In this document: piece by piece, positions 22,427 through 32,603 of the stretch
Position numbering within the stretch: position 1 is the stretch's first letter
Layout: each line of letters starts with the position of its first letter
Made by a program: the position numbers and the translations under genes
Notes under the pieces: model-generated
The model's database searches: none
Told to the model about the DNA's origin: nothing
Seen by the model: the letters and a program-made list of their open reading frames with translations, nothing else
Assembly: GCA_026225945.1 (NCBI GenBank)
Contig: JAMJFZ010001264.1
Span: forward strand, 1,392,501-1,456,500
Origin: Cricetomys ansorgei
Taxonomy: Eukaryota; Chordata; Mammalia; Rodentia; Nesomyidae
Direction of reading: 5' to 3'
Length of the DNA: 64,000 nucleotides

Positions 22427-24031
22427 CAGCTGTAATTCCAACTCCATTAAAATATTAATGTTAGCTTTTAAATCTTAATTCAAAATAAACTGAAATTTCT
22501 AATTGACCAAATCTCCTATTGCAACTGTTTAGACTCTAAATTAAATCCTACCATTACATATTAGAGTGTTAAGGGCCTTTCTGTATCAAGTAGTCCACTT
22601 CCTTTGTTTTATAGATGCTAAGACTAAAACTTAAAGAAATGAAATAAAGACAATATCAGAGTTGATTTGAAATTATGAAAGTCTGTGTAACAATTTCTGG
22701 ATGTTAGTAAGAGTTTTCCAATATCACTTGTAGCACAATTCATAATGAATAGAGTTCTGTATTACTCCTTTAATGAATGGGCTTTACTCTGTAGTTCTAT
22801 AGAAGTTTAAATTATTTAAAGGCAGATAATTGATTTTCCATGGCCTGTATTTCATTTACATATTTTGAACTGTCTTTCTTAAAGAATAGATAAAATACCA
22901 TGAAGAGCAAAGATGTCCTTGAGGGCAGGAGAACCAAAGTCTCTTATCAACTTCCCTTTGATGTGGTGTAGAAGAGACTACAAAAAAAAAAAGATGATCA
23001 TGCCATTATAGTCTAGGGTGGAAGCAACAGAATCCAGCAACAGAAGAGTTGAGACTATGGCCCGGGAGGGTAAGGGTAGGCATTTCAGCTGAGAAGCAAC
23101 TTCCAAGAAAGCAGAAGCAATGTGGAAATATAGGCAACAGGTGTATCTTAACATCAGGGATGCAATATAAGGACATGTATAAATAGACTGGGAAGAAAAA
23201 TGTCTGCCCTGTGAGGGTCACATCTCTACATAAAGCCTGACTGGTTCTTGAGCAGGAAGATGTGGGGAGCTGGCTGAGTTAAGAAATGAGTTAGGTACAT
23301 TCATATATTTTTCCCCACTAGGAAGTCCATTGGCAGTCTGAGGGGCCAGCGATAGTGAGGTTTATTGCACATCTCATGCTATGATATAACAAGAATTGGA
23401 CTTCAGATAATTTGTGGGAAGAATGAAGAACATTTTCCAAGACTACAGAAAATGGTTAATTTGGAGAATACAGTAGTTTCTCCGAGCTCTATTCAAGTAG
23501 TCAAAGCTTTGCCTCTAGACTGGTGGGACACAAAGTGCTAAATGATGAAACCAAGGTAGCCAATAGGTGATAAGACTACATTGATGGACATGAGGGTGTC
23601 ACAGATGAGAGGTAAGAGAGCTCAAAGCCAAAGGCTAAGAGGGTTTTTTTTTACCATTTATGAATCATACTCCCAACTCTCATTCTGGAATCATAAAATG
23701 TATTATCAGGCCCTACCAGCTGAGGCTATTCAGTAAGTAACATACTTTCGCTCTGGTCAGGATAAACTTACAACCTGAACTAGTCCTGACATGTCATCAT
23801 TGCAAGAGTCTGGGGATGTCAGAGATGGTGTATATGAGTGTTATTATTTAATGTTTGATAATAAATTGAATAAATTGTATAAGAAATTCATAAAATGCTA
23901 TTATTCATTAGGTATGACTGAAATAACCCAAAATAAGTGAATTAAAAACCCTGTTTCTCTTAACAGGATCCTCACATTACAGTAAATTAATGTTGTTCAC
24001 TTGTATGATGCATCTGCTACAGATGTGACAC
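22427..24031. other. Intergenic DNA
   Basis: At about 22590-22690 'TTTTATAGATGCTAAGACTA' followed by 'AAATGAAATAAAGACA' could be a worn reverse MIR, but I do not call it. A pure A run is at 22982-22992. No gene is seen. Confidence 0.45.
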
Positions 24032-24221
24032 CTCTGCTTCTCCTCCTTCTCCTCCTCCTCCTCCTTCTCCTCCTCCTTCTCCTCCTCCGCCTCCTTCTCC
24101 TTCCCCTCCTCTTTCTCCTCCTCCTCCTCCTCTTCCTCCTCCTCCCCCTCCTCCCCCTCCCTCCTCCTCCTCCTCCTCCTCCTCCTCCTCCTCCTCCTCC
24201 TCCTCTTCCTCCTTCTTCTTT
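24032..24221. repeat. CTC/CTT tract (GGA repeats on the minus strand)
   Basis: About 190 bp of CTC, CTT and CCT triplets with C-rich patches (CCCCCTCC). It directly adjoins the A-rich-tail side of the minus-strand B1 at 24222, so it most likely grew from that purine tail. The Leu/Pro-rich plus frame and the Arg/Gly/Glu-rich minus frames are by-products. Confidence 0.95.
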
Positions 24222-24371
24222 TAGGTTTTTCAAGACAAAGTTTCTCTATTGTAACTCTGGCTGTTCTGGAACTCACTCTGTAAATCAGGCTGGCTGTAAA
24301 CTCACAGAGATCCACCTGCCTCTCTGCCTTCCAAGTGCTGGGAGTAAAGGGGTGTGGCATCACTGCCCGGC
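24222..24371 (-). mobile_element. B1 SINE
   Basis: It runs 'TTTTTCAAGACAAAGTTTCT', 'CTATTGTAACTCTGGCTGTT', 'GGAACTCACTCTGTAAATCA', 'AGTGCTGGGAGTAAAGG' to 'CACTGCCCGGC', a full-length reverse B1 with few mutations. Confidence 0.95.
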
Positions 24372-24424
24372 AATATCCTTACCTCTAAATGCATTAGTAA
24401 ATTGCAGCACTCTTCATCTTTCGT

Positions 24425-24823
24425 ATACATACATATTTATACACATGTGTGTGTATGTATATATATATATATTTATATATATGTGTACATATAGATAATA
24501 ATATATATGATTATATATGTATATAACATAGTATATATGATAATGTATACTAATAATAATATAGAGTAATAATATATAAAACAATTATATAATATAATAT
24601 ATTATATTACATGTAATATAATATATAATAATGGTATTATATATTATATTATATATTATATATAATCTTATATGTTATATAACATTATATATAACATATA
24701 TAACATATAAGAGTATATAATAATATAATAATATATTATATATGTATATATTATATATACATGCATATATTTTATGTTACATGTACATATAATATATACA
24801 TATATATACACACATATGTGTAT

Positions 24824-24828
<5 letters not shown>
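24425..24828. repeat. TA-rich low-complexity block
   Basis: About 400 bp almost wholly of A and T, with many overlapping ATAT, TATAA and ATTATA palindromes. It passes into an alternating CA/TG section and then the GT run at 24829. Confidence 0.95.

Positions 24829-24866
<38 letters not shown>
24829..24866. repeat. (TG)n microsatellite
   Basis: A near-perfect TG run of about 19 units, contiguous with the TA-rich block to its left. Confidence 0.95.
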
Positions 24867-24868
<2 letters not shown>

Positions 24869-25221
24869 GGACTTTTTAGAATCTGAGGGCATTAGAAATA
24901 AGAACAGAAAAGGAAAGCATACATACTTAAATTCTGAATGAGAATTTTGCTCATTAGAAACAAATAGCCATAACTGATCTATGCTTTCCGTGCATTGTTT
25001 TCCAGATTTAATAATGTGGTTGCTACTGTACTCTCTGAACTCTAAGTATACTAGATCATTTGATTTTAACTTTGCTAACAGATTCATTCTTCCCCACCAT
25101 GCACTGAGAAGAAAACACATTTAAATTATCTGCAAAGGATTAACTACTCTCAAATTGTCCATGAAAATTTTTTAGAGAAGGAAGGGTGACTGGTATGCTT
25201 TGACACATTAATAGAAAAAAA

Positions 25222-25680
25222 GGTTGGAGTAGCTGAAGAGATGGGCCATGAGATAAGAGGGCTGAGTTCTCTCACAGTACCTGAGTTCAGTTCCTAGCAT
25301 CAACACTGGGCAGCTCACAACATTTTACTCAGTGGTCCCCAACCTTCCTAATGCTGCGAACTTTTAATACAGTTCCTCATGTTGTGTTGACCCCCACCCA
25401 TAAAATTATTTTTGTTGCTAGTTCATAACTGTAATTTTGCCAGTTGTGACTATCAATGTAAATATCTGCTATGCATGATGGGCTTAGGTGACTCCTGTAA
25501 AAGGGTCATCACCCCAGCAAAGGGTCACAAACCAGTTTGAGGACCATGAACTAACTCCTCCTCTGTGGGATCTAACATTCTCTTCTGGATTTTGTGGGAA
25601 CCTTCACACACAGACACACAGACACACGCACATGCACACGCACATGCACACAAACAAAACAAACAAAAAAAATTTTTAAA
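25222..25680 (+). mobile_element. B3/B2-type SINE split by a URR1 element
   Basis: The left part (25222-25329) has 'GAAGAGATGGGCCATGAGAT', 'CCTGAGTTCAGTTCCTAGCA' and 'GGCAGCTCACAAC'. The right part (25549-25680) has 'CTCCTCTGTGGGATCTAACA', 'CTCTTCTGG', a CACACA/GCACATGCACAC section and an A-rich tail. The two parts join in the consensus order once the DNA at 25330-25548 is removed. Confidence 0.88.
25330..25548 (+). mobile_element. URR1-type hAT DNA transposon
   Basis: It starts CAGTGGTCCCCAACCTTCCT, contains 'AATGCTGCGAACTTTTAATA', 'CAGTTCCTCATGTTGTG', 'CATAAAATTATTTTTGTTGC' and 'AAATATCTGCTATGCATGAT', and ends 'GTTTGAGGACCATG', the inverted form of its start. This is the layout of the rodent non-autonomous hAT element URR1. 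The flanking 8-mers (ATTTTACT, AACTAACT) match at 5 of 8 positions, consistent with a worn 8-bp hAT target duplication. Confidence 0.93.
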
Positions 25681-25692
25681 GCCATTTTTCAA

Positions 25693-25852
25693 GCCCAACA
25701 GTGGTGGCACACACCTTTAATCCCAGCACTTGGGAGGCAGAGACAGGCAGATCTCTGGGTTCAAGGTCAGCCTGGTCTACAGAGCGAGTTTCAGGATAGC
25801 CAGTTACAACAGAGAACTATGTCTCAAGAAACAGAACAAAAATCAAAAAATT
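25693..25852 (+). mobile_element. B1 SINE
   Basis: Direct orientation: 'CAGTGGTGGCACACACCTTT', 'AATCCCAGCACTTGGGAGGC', 'AGCCTGGTCTACAGAGCGAG', then 'CCAGTTACAACAGAGAACTA' and an A-rich tail. It lies 13 bp after the tail of the split B3. It carries the GTTACAACAGAG variant. Confidence 0.97.
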
Positions 25853-25944
25853 TGATATCCACACAGTTTTTAATGTACACAATGTTTCCACACTCATTTT
25901 CTCATGTCTTTGTCAACAAAATCTTGTGAGTTCAGGTGGGCCAG

Positions 25945-26040
25945 ATTAACAGAGCCCAGAGCCACAGAGAGTTTACATAAGATCACATGACCAGTTCATT
26001 TGTACAGACAAGACTCAAATCATAACTTCAGGATCCTATC
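25945..26040 (-). mobile_element. Possible MIR fragment
   Basis: 'CCCAGAGCCACAGAGAGTTT', 'ACATAAGATCACATGACCAG' and 'GACAAGACTCAAATCATAAC' follow the reverse MIR order 'CTCAGAGAGGTTAAGTAACT', 'AAGGTCACACAGC', 'AGGATTCGAACCC'. It is diverged. Confidence 0.5.
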
Positions 26041-26046
26041 TGTGTA

Positions 26047-26095
<49 letters not shown>
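26041..26095. repeat. (TG)n microsatellite
   Basis: About 27 TG units with two early interruptions (TATG, TTTG). Confidence 0.97.
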
Positions 26096-26096
<1 letters not shown>

Positions 26097-26429
26097 CATG
26101 TATCATTTCACTTTATTTCCTTCATCTGAAGAGTAAAAGAGAGGAAAAATAATTTTTAATCACCCCAGTGAAAGTCTCTTATGCAAAAATCCCAAATTTC
26201 CCCTGAAGTAGAGGTACTTGTAGGAGTGAAAGTAAACAACCAGTAAACTGAAGTAGATGACGGAATGCAAGAGAAAATATATAGAGGCTAGGGGCAGCCA
26301 GAAGACACTGAGCAGCTACGGAAGTCTTAAGGGAAAGCCTGATGGAGATGAAGCTGAATTTTCCCCCTTCGGAGTCAGAGGCTTCAGTGCAGCTTTACTG
26401 TCCTCTGGAAGCCTCTGAACATCAATTCA

Positions 26430-26700
26430 ATCTATTTAAACATGTATTTACTGAAACCAGCCATGTGTTCTGTCATGAGTGCAGCACCATGGGGGACATA
26501 AAAGAAAAAGGAGCATGCATCCATGCAGAGGGGGAAGGATGTAGTGGCAATATACACGAGACAATTGGAGACACATCTAGACATGGCTCATAACTAAGGG
26601 CTAATCTGAGCCACCATAATGTAGGAAAGAAATTATAAATGTGTTATGGAATGAGATCAAGGGAAAATTTGTATTCATGGAAGTTTTTAATGAAACCTTT
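26430..26700 (+). repeat. Ancient mammalian repeat fragment, class uncertain
   Basis: The order 'ATTTACTGAAACCAGCCATG', 'GTTCTGTCATGAGTGCAGCA', 'AAAGAAAAAGG' and 'GAAGTTTTTAATGAAACCTT' mirrors the old 'TTTATTGAGC..GTGCCAGGCAC' repeat. Similar fragments occur at 3040, 36560, 43805 and 58610. Confidence 0.4.
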
Positions 26701-27010
26701 ATGGAGATAGTAGAGGTGAATATGATGAATAAGAATGGGTTACATCACTAGCAATTCTAACTATGCAATCCAACCTGGTACCCAAATCCAGATCATCAGA
26801 GAGTTTCAGGTAGCCAGGCATTCAGATTCAACTTGAACACTTCCATATAGCAAGGGTATTACCAGTAGGGTAGACATCTAGCTATGTCATAGGGCTAGAT
26901 CTGATTTTGAACTGGATTCAGCCTCCTCACCCTCTCATCCTTTGGTCATTGCTATGTTCTGTGTTTTGGGGATTGTACAGAAAAAAAAGTGACTTATCTT
27001 GTCTATCTGA
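26701..27010. other. Intergenic DNA, nothing recognised
   Basis: No gene or repeat that I can name. Confidence 0.5.
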
Positions 27011-27011
27011 C

Positions 27012-27192
27012 TTTCTTTTTCTTTTCTTTTCTTTTTTTTTGGGGGGGGGGTGCTTGTTTGTTTTGAGACACGTTTTCTCTATTGTAATTCTGACTGTCCT
27101 GGAACTCACTCTGTAGACCAGGCTGGCCTTGAACTCACAGAGATCTGCCTGCCTCTGTCTCCCAAGTGCTAGGAGTAAAGACTGCTGCCCAG
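27012..27192 (-). mobile_element. B1 SINE with expanded tail (TTTTC, T and G runs)
   Basis: The reverse B1 body is at about 27056-27192 ('TTTGAGACACGTTTTCTCTA', 'GGAACTCACTCTGTAGACCA', 'AAGTGCTAGGAGTAAAG', 'GCTGCCCAG'). Its tail side shows (TTTTC)n, a T run and a G10 run at 27041-27050. The G10/C10 run is unusual for a SINE tail and may be partly a sequencing artefact. Confidence 0.93.
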
Positions 27193-27194
27193 TC

Positions 27195-28029
27195 TGAATC
27201 TTGTCTTTCATACAAGTAACCTGTGAGGATTTATTTAGATGTGTTTTTTCCCCAAGCCCTCTCCTTTCCATCCAAATGTTCCTGTGTTTCTTCCAGCTAT
27301 CAGTCCCACATCTTTGATGTGGTGCAGGACAAGAGGGAATGAAGTTGGTGGCCTTTCTCTGATGTGCCCTGTCCTTGCAATACAGGCCTGTGAGAGCACA
27401 GAGGTTAGTGAAGACATAGGTAGAAGAAATTCCTTATTTTTCCTTTGCTGGCTTTCAGATATAGCTGTGTTTTTGTCTATTCTCGATCCCTTTCCATGGC
27501 TACCCACTCTCTTTAGAAAGAAACAACAGTCAAGAGTGGCAACAGGAGCACATGACTCAAACGTGTAATACCATGCCAGAGTCTAGAGCACGTCTTCCCA
27601 CTGATGAAAAACAGAACCCTTTGTGTACAAATTGATTCCCTAGACACAGCAGGAGTCCTCACTGACAGACACAACTATCCCAGGGTCACTGCATGCAGAA
27701 CCCAACTCCACAGGTACTGTAAACTGAAGAAGACTTAGACATGGCCTGGTCCTATTCTATTTACAGACATTGATATCTATATACAGAAGTTTATTGTAGA
27801 AACTACAAAGAATCTGCTCCAAGTGGACTTACCAATCTCACTCAGTTTTTCTGATGGCTTAATTCTATACTGATAGAACAAGTCAAAATAATTTGACCTC
27901 TAAAGTTTCCAAAGATCCCTCAGAGCCTTGGCACATACTCTCTAAATCCTTTATAGGAGCCAGCTTAGATGATGGACTTGAGTTGCTGCTTTGCAGATTG
28001 CTTCTAGGAGCCTAATTTTAAAAATTATT
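27195..28029. other. Intergenic DNA, nothing recognised
   Basis: There are opposing open frames of 90 and 109 codons at 27235-27568. They overlap on opposite strands and show no domain, so neither is called. Confidence 0.5.
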
Positions 28030-28149
28030 TGTTTTCTCTCTCTCTGTCTCTCTCTCTCTGTCTCTCTCTGGATGTGTGTGCTGAAGATCAAACCCAGGGC
28101 TTTGAGCATGATATGTAAGCCTTCTATCACTGAGCAATATCCCCAGCCC
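28030..28149 (-). mobile_element. RSINE1/B4A-like SINE with CT-rich flank
   Basis: 'TGAAGATCAAACCCAGGGCT', 'TTGAGCATGATATGTAAGCC' and 'ATCACTGAGCAATATCCCCA' are the reverse complement of the ID/RSINE1 head with its tRNA-like B box. A CT-rich microsatellite lies at 28035-28069 next to it. Confidence 0.75.
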
Positions 28150-28672
28150 TTAGGAATCCATAGTTAAGTCACTACCAACACCGAGACAGCGGGAAAAGGG
28201 TGAAGAGCTGGATAAGTTCTCTCATTGCCAAAAGGGGTCATTGAATCAAGCCATCAGAATAACTGGACCCCTAAATAACTTTATCCTCAGCAAACACTGC
28301 TTTCCTCCAAATGCGAGATAATACCAATGCAACACCAATAATGAAATTCCCAAAATAAATTGATTCAGAAGCTAATCAAAGTTTTAAATCTAGCTCTTAG
28401 CCTGTAGAAAATATACTAAATACAGAAAATAGTTAAATAAATATGCAAAGCAAACAGATACAGAATGTGAACCAATTTCCACTTCCTTCAACAAGTCAAT
28501 CAGTAGCTCAATAGGAGGAAAAACTGAGACTAGACAGTTCTAGACCAAGAGTAGATTTGGTTAAATTTGCACATATAGTAAACAGGCATCGCTTAAATTC
28601 TAAAGGAACATTCCAACTATAAAAAATTATTTTAGACAAAGGAGGCAATTTACTGTGGATGGGATATTAAGC
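28150..28672. other. Intergenic DNA, nothing recognised
   Basis: AT-rich, with no gene and no repeat that I can name. Confidence 0.5.
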
Positions 28673-28780
28673 AGCATTAAGGAATTATTGGAAATGTGTT
28701 TGGTATACTAAAGTAGTCTTTCTTCTCTTAGGAGGGTTCACTTCCAAGCAACTTTTCTTAGTAACCACTGACCACTAAAT
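28673..28780. repeat. Left copy of the direct repeat flanking the pyrimidine tract
   Basis: The first 48 bp (28673-28720, starting AGCATTAAGGAATTATTGG) are identical to 31646-31693. Similarity continues at a lower level: 'AGGAGGGTTCACTTCCAAGC' here against 'AGGAGGGTGCAGAACCTTCC' there, then 'AACCACTGACCACTAA' against 'AACACCACTGACACAGTAA'. The two copies are 2,973 bp apart. Confidence 0.93.
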
Positions 28781-31645
28781 CTCCTTCTTCTCATTCTTTT
28801 CTACTCTCCTGTTTCTTTCTTTCTCTCTCCTCTCTCTCCTTCTTCTATTCTTTGCTTTTTTGTTTCATTCTTTCTGCTTTCTCTCTTCTCTCTCTGTTTT
28901 CTCTTCTTTCTTGTTTCTTTCAACTTCAGCTATGTCTCTATCTTATTTCTTTTAGTCTACTTGTTGCTTCTTCTTTCTAATCATTCTATCTTCTACTTTC
29001 TCTTCTTTTCTCTCTCTTTTCTCTCTTCTTCTCTCTTTCTTTCCTAACTGTTCTTCTCCTTCGCTTTCTCATCCTATCTTTCATTACTCTTATCTGTTCT
29101 TCTTTCCTATTGCTCGCTTTATTCCTGTTCTGTCTTTCTGTTTTCCTTCCTTCTATTCAATTCTTCCTTTTCTCTGTTCATCTCTCTTCTGTACTCTATC
29201 ACCCCTTCATCTTCAATGTACTTTCTCTATGATGTACTTTTTATGACTCTGTTTTCTCTCCCCCCTTCACTTTTCGTTTCTTCACACTTCAGCTCACTCC
29301 TCACTCTCTCAATCTAACACTCTTCACGTTTGCCTTCACACCCTTCATCACCAACATTCCACACATCACCTTTTTTAACAAAATTTTTCTTATCTTTCTT
29401 CTTCTTTCTCTGGTTCTTTCTCTTCCACCAGTCTCTTCTCAGAGTCTCACTTTCTTCTCTCTTTCTCTCTTCTTCTCTTCTTCTCTCCTTCATCTTCCAT
29501 CTTTCAGACAAGTTCACTGTTTCACACACTTCAAGCTCTTTCTCCTTTCTCTTCACTTCTTTTTCTTTCCATTTCTCTTCTACTTTTTCTCACTCATTCT
29601 TTCCAGCCTCTTCTTTCTTCTTTCTTCTTCTCTTTGTTCTTGTCAGTTCTCTATTCCTTATTTGTTCATTCCAGTGTCTCTCTTGTTCATTCTCTCTCTT
29701 CTTCTAAAAGTCTTTCTTTAAAATTCCTCTTTTGAGTGTGTTTCTGTTGTCTCTGTATCCCCTTGTTCTTCTACCTTTCACTTTACTTCCTTCACTTTCT
29801 TTCTTCTTCTTATTGATCTTTCTTTTCTCTTTTCTTGTTTCTTTCTTTTCTCCAACCTTCTGACTTATTCAACTTCTTATATTCAACTTTCTGTTCTCTC
29901 TCTCTTTCTTCTATCTTCTCTTTTCGCATTTATCTCTCCTTCTAGTGTCCTTACTTTCTTATTGTCCCTAAGCTCTTTTTCTTCTTCTTTCTCTTACTTA
30001 CTTTCCATGTTCTTCTCCTCTTGTCAAAAACCTTTCCTCAATCTTCTTCTCTATGATTTTCTTCAGCTAAATATCTTGTAATTTGACTTCTTTCTTCTAC
30101 TTCCTTTTCTTCTTCTTATCACTCTTTTAATCTTTTATATTGTCTTATTTCAATTCTTCATTCTATTCTCTAATCAATCTCAAGTTCTTCACTTTCGTTC
30201 TTCTTTGTCTCTTATTCTTTCTTCTTCACTTCTTCTCAAGCATTCTCTCTGTATCTCCTTACTGTATCTCAGTCTCTCTTTTTCATCCTCTTCTTCTTTT
30301 CTTTCTTCTCACTCTCTCTATTCTAGCTTCCTTCTTCTTTTCTGTCTCTCTTCTCTTCTCTTTCTTCACTTCTCTTCCTCCTTTTCTTGCCTTTCTCTCT
30401 TCTCTTTCATTTCTCTTCTTCTATCTTTTAGATTTTTTCCACCTCCTTTCTTCTTTTCTTGTCTTTCTCTTATCATTCTCTCTCTTTCTTTCTTTTTCTC
30501 CTTCTTATCTACTCTTTTCTGCTTCTCTTCTCTCTTTCTGTCCTCCTTCTTCTTCAATCTTCTTTTTCTTCTTCTTCTTTCTCTCTACTCTATCTTCTTC
30601 TCCTTTCTTTCTCTTCTCTTGTTTTTTTCTTTCTCTTCTCCTCTTGTTTCTTCTTGTCTTTTACTCACTCTGTTTTCTTATCTCTTTCTGTTCTCTCTTT
30701 CTCCTTCTTTTACTCTCCTGTCTTGTTTCTTCTCTCTTTCACTTTCTGCTCTCACTTTCTTTTCAGTCTCCTTCTTTTACTTCTTCCTGTCTTCCTTCTT
30801 ATCTCTCTTCTCTTTATTCTCTCTCTCTCTTTTCCTTCCTCTTCTTGATTATTCTTCTTCTTCTCTTCTTTTCTTTCTACCTTTCTCTTCTCTCTCTTCT
30901 CTCCTTCTCTCAGTCTCTTCTTCCACCTCTTTCTTCAGAACTTTCTCCTCCCCCTTATTTTTACTCTCTTTCTCTCTCTTGTTTCATCTCATCTCCTTTT
31001 CTGGCTCACACTCTCTCACTCTTTGTGTCCTCTTCCTTCTTTTTTCTTTCTCTTTCCTCACTTGTCTTCTTCTCTTAGTCACTTCTTCTTTCCTGGTTTT
31101 TCTATTTACTCTTGAAACTCTTTTCCACTTGGCTTTCCTCTCTCTTCTTCTTTCAACTTGTATTCTATCTTTCCAATCTTCTCCCTTCTTCTGATCTTCT
31201 TCTCTCTTCTCTTCTTCTCTTCTCTCTTTTCTCTTGCTCTCTGCTTCTCTTCCATGTCTTCTTGTCTTCTACTCTCTCTTGCTTCCTTTCTTTTCTTCAG
31301 CTCTTTCTCTTCTCTCTTTTTCTTCTTTCTCTTTTTTTCTTTCTTTTTTACTCTCTGCCTTTGCACTCTCCTCCTCTCTCTCTCTCTTTCTTCCTCTATG
31401 TTTGTCTCTTCTCTCTCTTTCTTCTCTTTGAGCTTTCTTCTTCTTCTTCTTCTCTTCTCTTCCTCACTCTCTTCTCCTCTTCTCTCTCTTCTTCTCTTGT
31501 TCTGAATCTGTTCCTCTTTCTCTCTCCACTTTCGTAATGTCTTGTCATAAATTCTCTTCTCTTCCTCATTCGTCTCTTCTTCAATCTCTCTCTTATCCTA
31601 TACTCACTTTCTTCTTCTTCACTCTTTCTTCTCTTCATCTTACCA
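28781..31645. repeat. 2.9-kb irregular polypyrimidine tract
   Basis: The plus strand is almost all C and T for about 2.85 kb: an irregular mix of TTC, TCT, CTTT and CTC words without a fixed period. A and G interruptions such as CAACTT, TTGT and CATTC are scattered through it. The left half (to about 30200) has more of them than 30200-31640. Long open frames (312 and 329 codons on the plus strand) arise only because stop codons need purines. The minus strand is homopurine and could form triplex (H-DNA) structures with mirror-symmetric parts; that is inference. Confidence 0.95.
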
Positions 31646-31760
31646 AGCATTAAGGAATTATTGGAAATGTGTTTGGTATACTAAAGTAGTCTTCTTTATC
31701 TCAGGAGGGTGCAGAACCTTCCAAGACAACCACCTGAGGCCGTAAACACCACTGACACAG
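31646..31760. repeat. Right copy of the direct repeat flanking the pyrimidine tract
   Basis: Positions 31646-31693 match 28673-28720 base for base. The following 60-70 bp are diverged but alignable. After that the sequence is unique. The layout is therefore repeat, pyrimidine tract, repeat. Confidence 0.93.
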
Positions 31761-32270
31761 TAAATATGCCATGAGTCCGTTTTCTCTCCTGTGTATATAT
31801 GCCCAAATCTAATGCCTTTTGCATGGTAACTGAGCTCTTGGCATACACTGTGGCTTTTAAAAGCTGGGGTGTGATAGCAAACTTGCAGAATTTCCCTTTC
31901 CTTTTTGAAGAATTTCAAAGATCTGTTCTAATGGTAGAATTTTTGCAACTTCAGCATATGAGCTCAGGGAGATTTCTTTTCGAGTACTTATGCCTTTTCT
32001 GTTAAATAAAAGGATGCTATGGGTTCCTTGCAGCATAAACAAATAGCTAGCATTGCTAATCTTATGCTTGGCGATATCCCTAAGCAAAGTAAGTGTTATT
32101 TGAACACATACACTGTGACAGTAGGTTACATCCCAAGAGCTGTCTGCCTAGTAAGTGCTAGCGTATGGGTAGTTTATACAATAAGGATACGCTGGACAAA
32201 AGAATGATTCATGTCTCACCTGGTATGTACTAGGATAGTGGGAGACTCCATTATCTTATTCAGAATGGCA
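31761..32270. other. Intergenic DNA, nothing recognised
   Basis: Overlapping short open frames on both strands (60-86 codons), with no domain and no named repeat. Confidence 0.5.
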
Positions 32271-32603
32271 TGTGGTTTAAAAGCTGCTGTGGCGGCTCAC
32301 CAAAGAAGACACAGAGGCATATTCATATGTGCAAACCCTGCCAGACCTCAGCAGAGGGAACCAATGTCACGGCAAGCACCATACTGGAGAGTGGAACCCT
32401 GAGCATCTCAGCTCAGGTGTTTCTATTGCTACAGAATTCCTCAGATGTTCCACTGATAGCACCTGCAGATCATGAGCAATCACATCCCTTACATAAATCC
32501 AACACTGGCAGACCATACAAAATTCCAAGGCCTACGCAGCCCTTTTCCCAACAGTGCACAAAACAATTATTTCACACATAACTAAAAACAAACTTCCACA
32601 ACA
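32271..32603 (-). mobile_element. Solo LTR, family 'A' copy 2
   Basis: It shares with the copies at 4305 (reversed), 35965 and 46241 the blocks 'CCCTGCCAGACCTCAGCAGA', 'CAGAATTCCTCAGATG', 'GATCATGAGCAATCACATCC' and 'CAACAGTGCACAAAACAATT', and it ends CTTCCACAACA, the complement of the LTR start. It is diverged; no clear target duplication was found. Confidence 0.8.

Noticed and set aside
23977..24498. Leu/Pro-rich and Arg/Gly/Glu-rich frames of 78-165 codons
   Set aside because: Translations of the CTC/GGA array and adjacent B1, not a gene.
28801..29707. Ser/Phe-rich plus frame and Lys/Glu/Arg-rich minus frames near 29314-29707
   Set aside because: Composition artefacts of the same tract on each strand; no domain.
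30140..31194. 312- and 329-codon plus-strand open frames
   Set aside because: They lie wholly in the pyrimidine tract. Stops need purines, so long Ser/Phe/Leu frames are expected; two phases are open at once.
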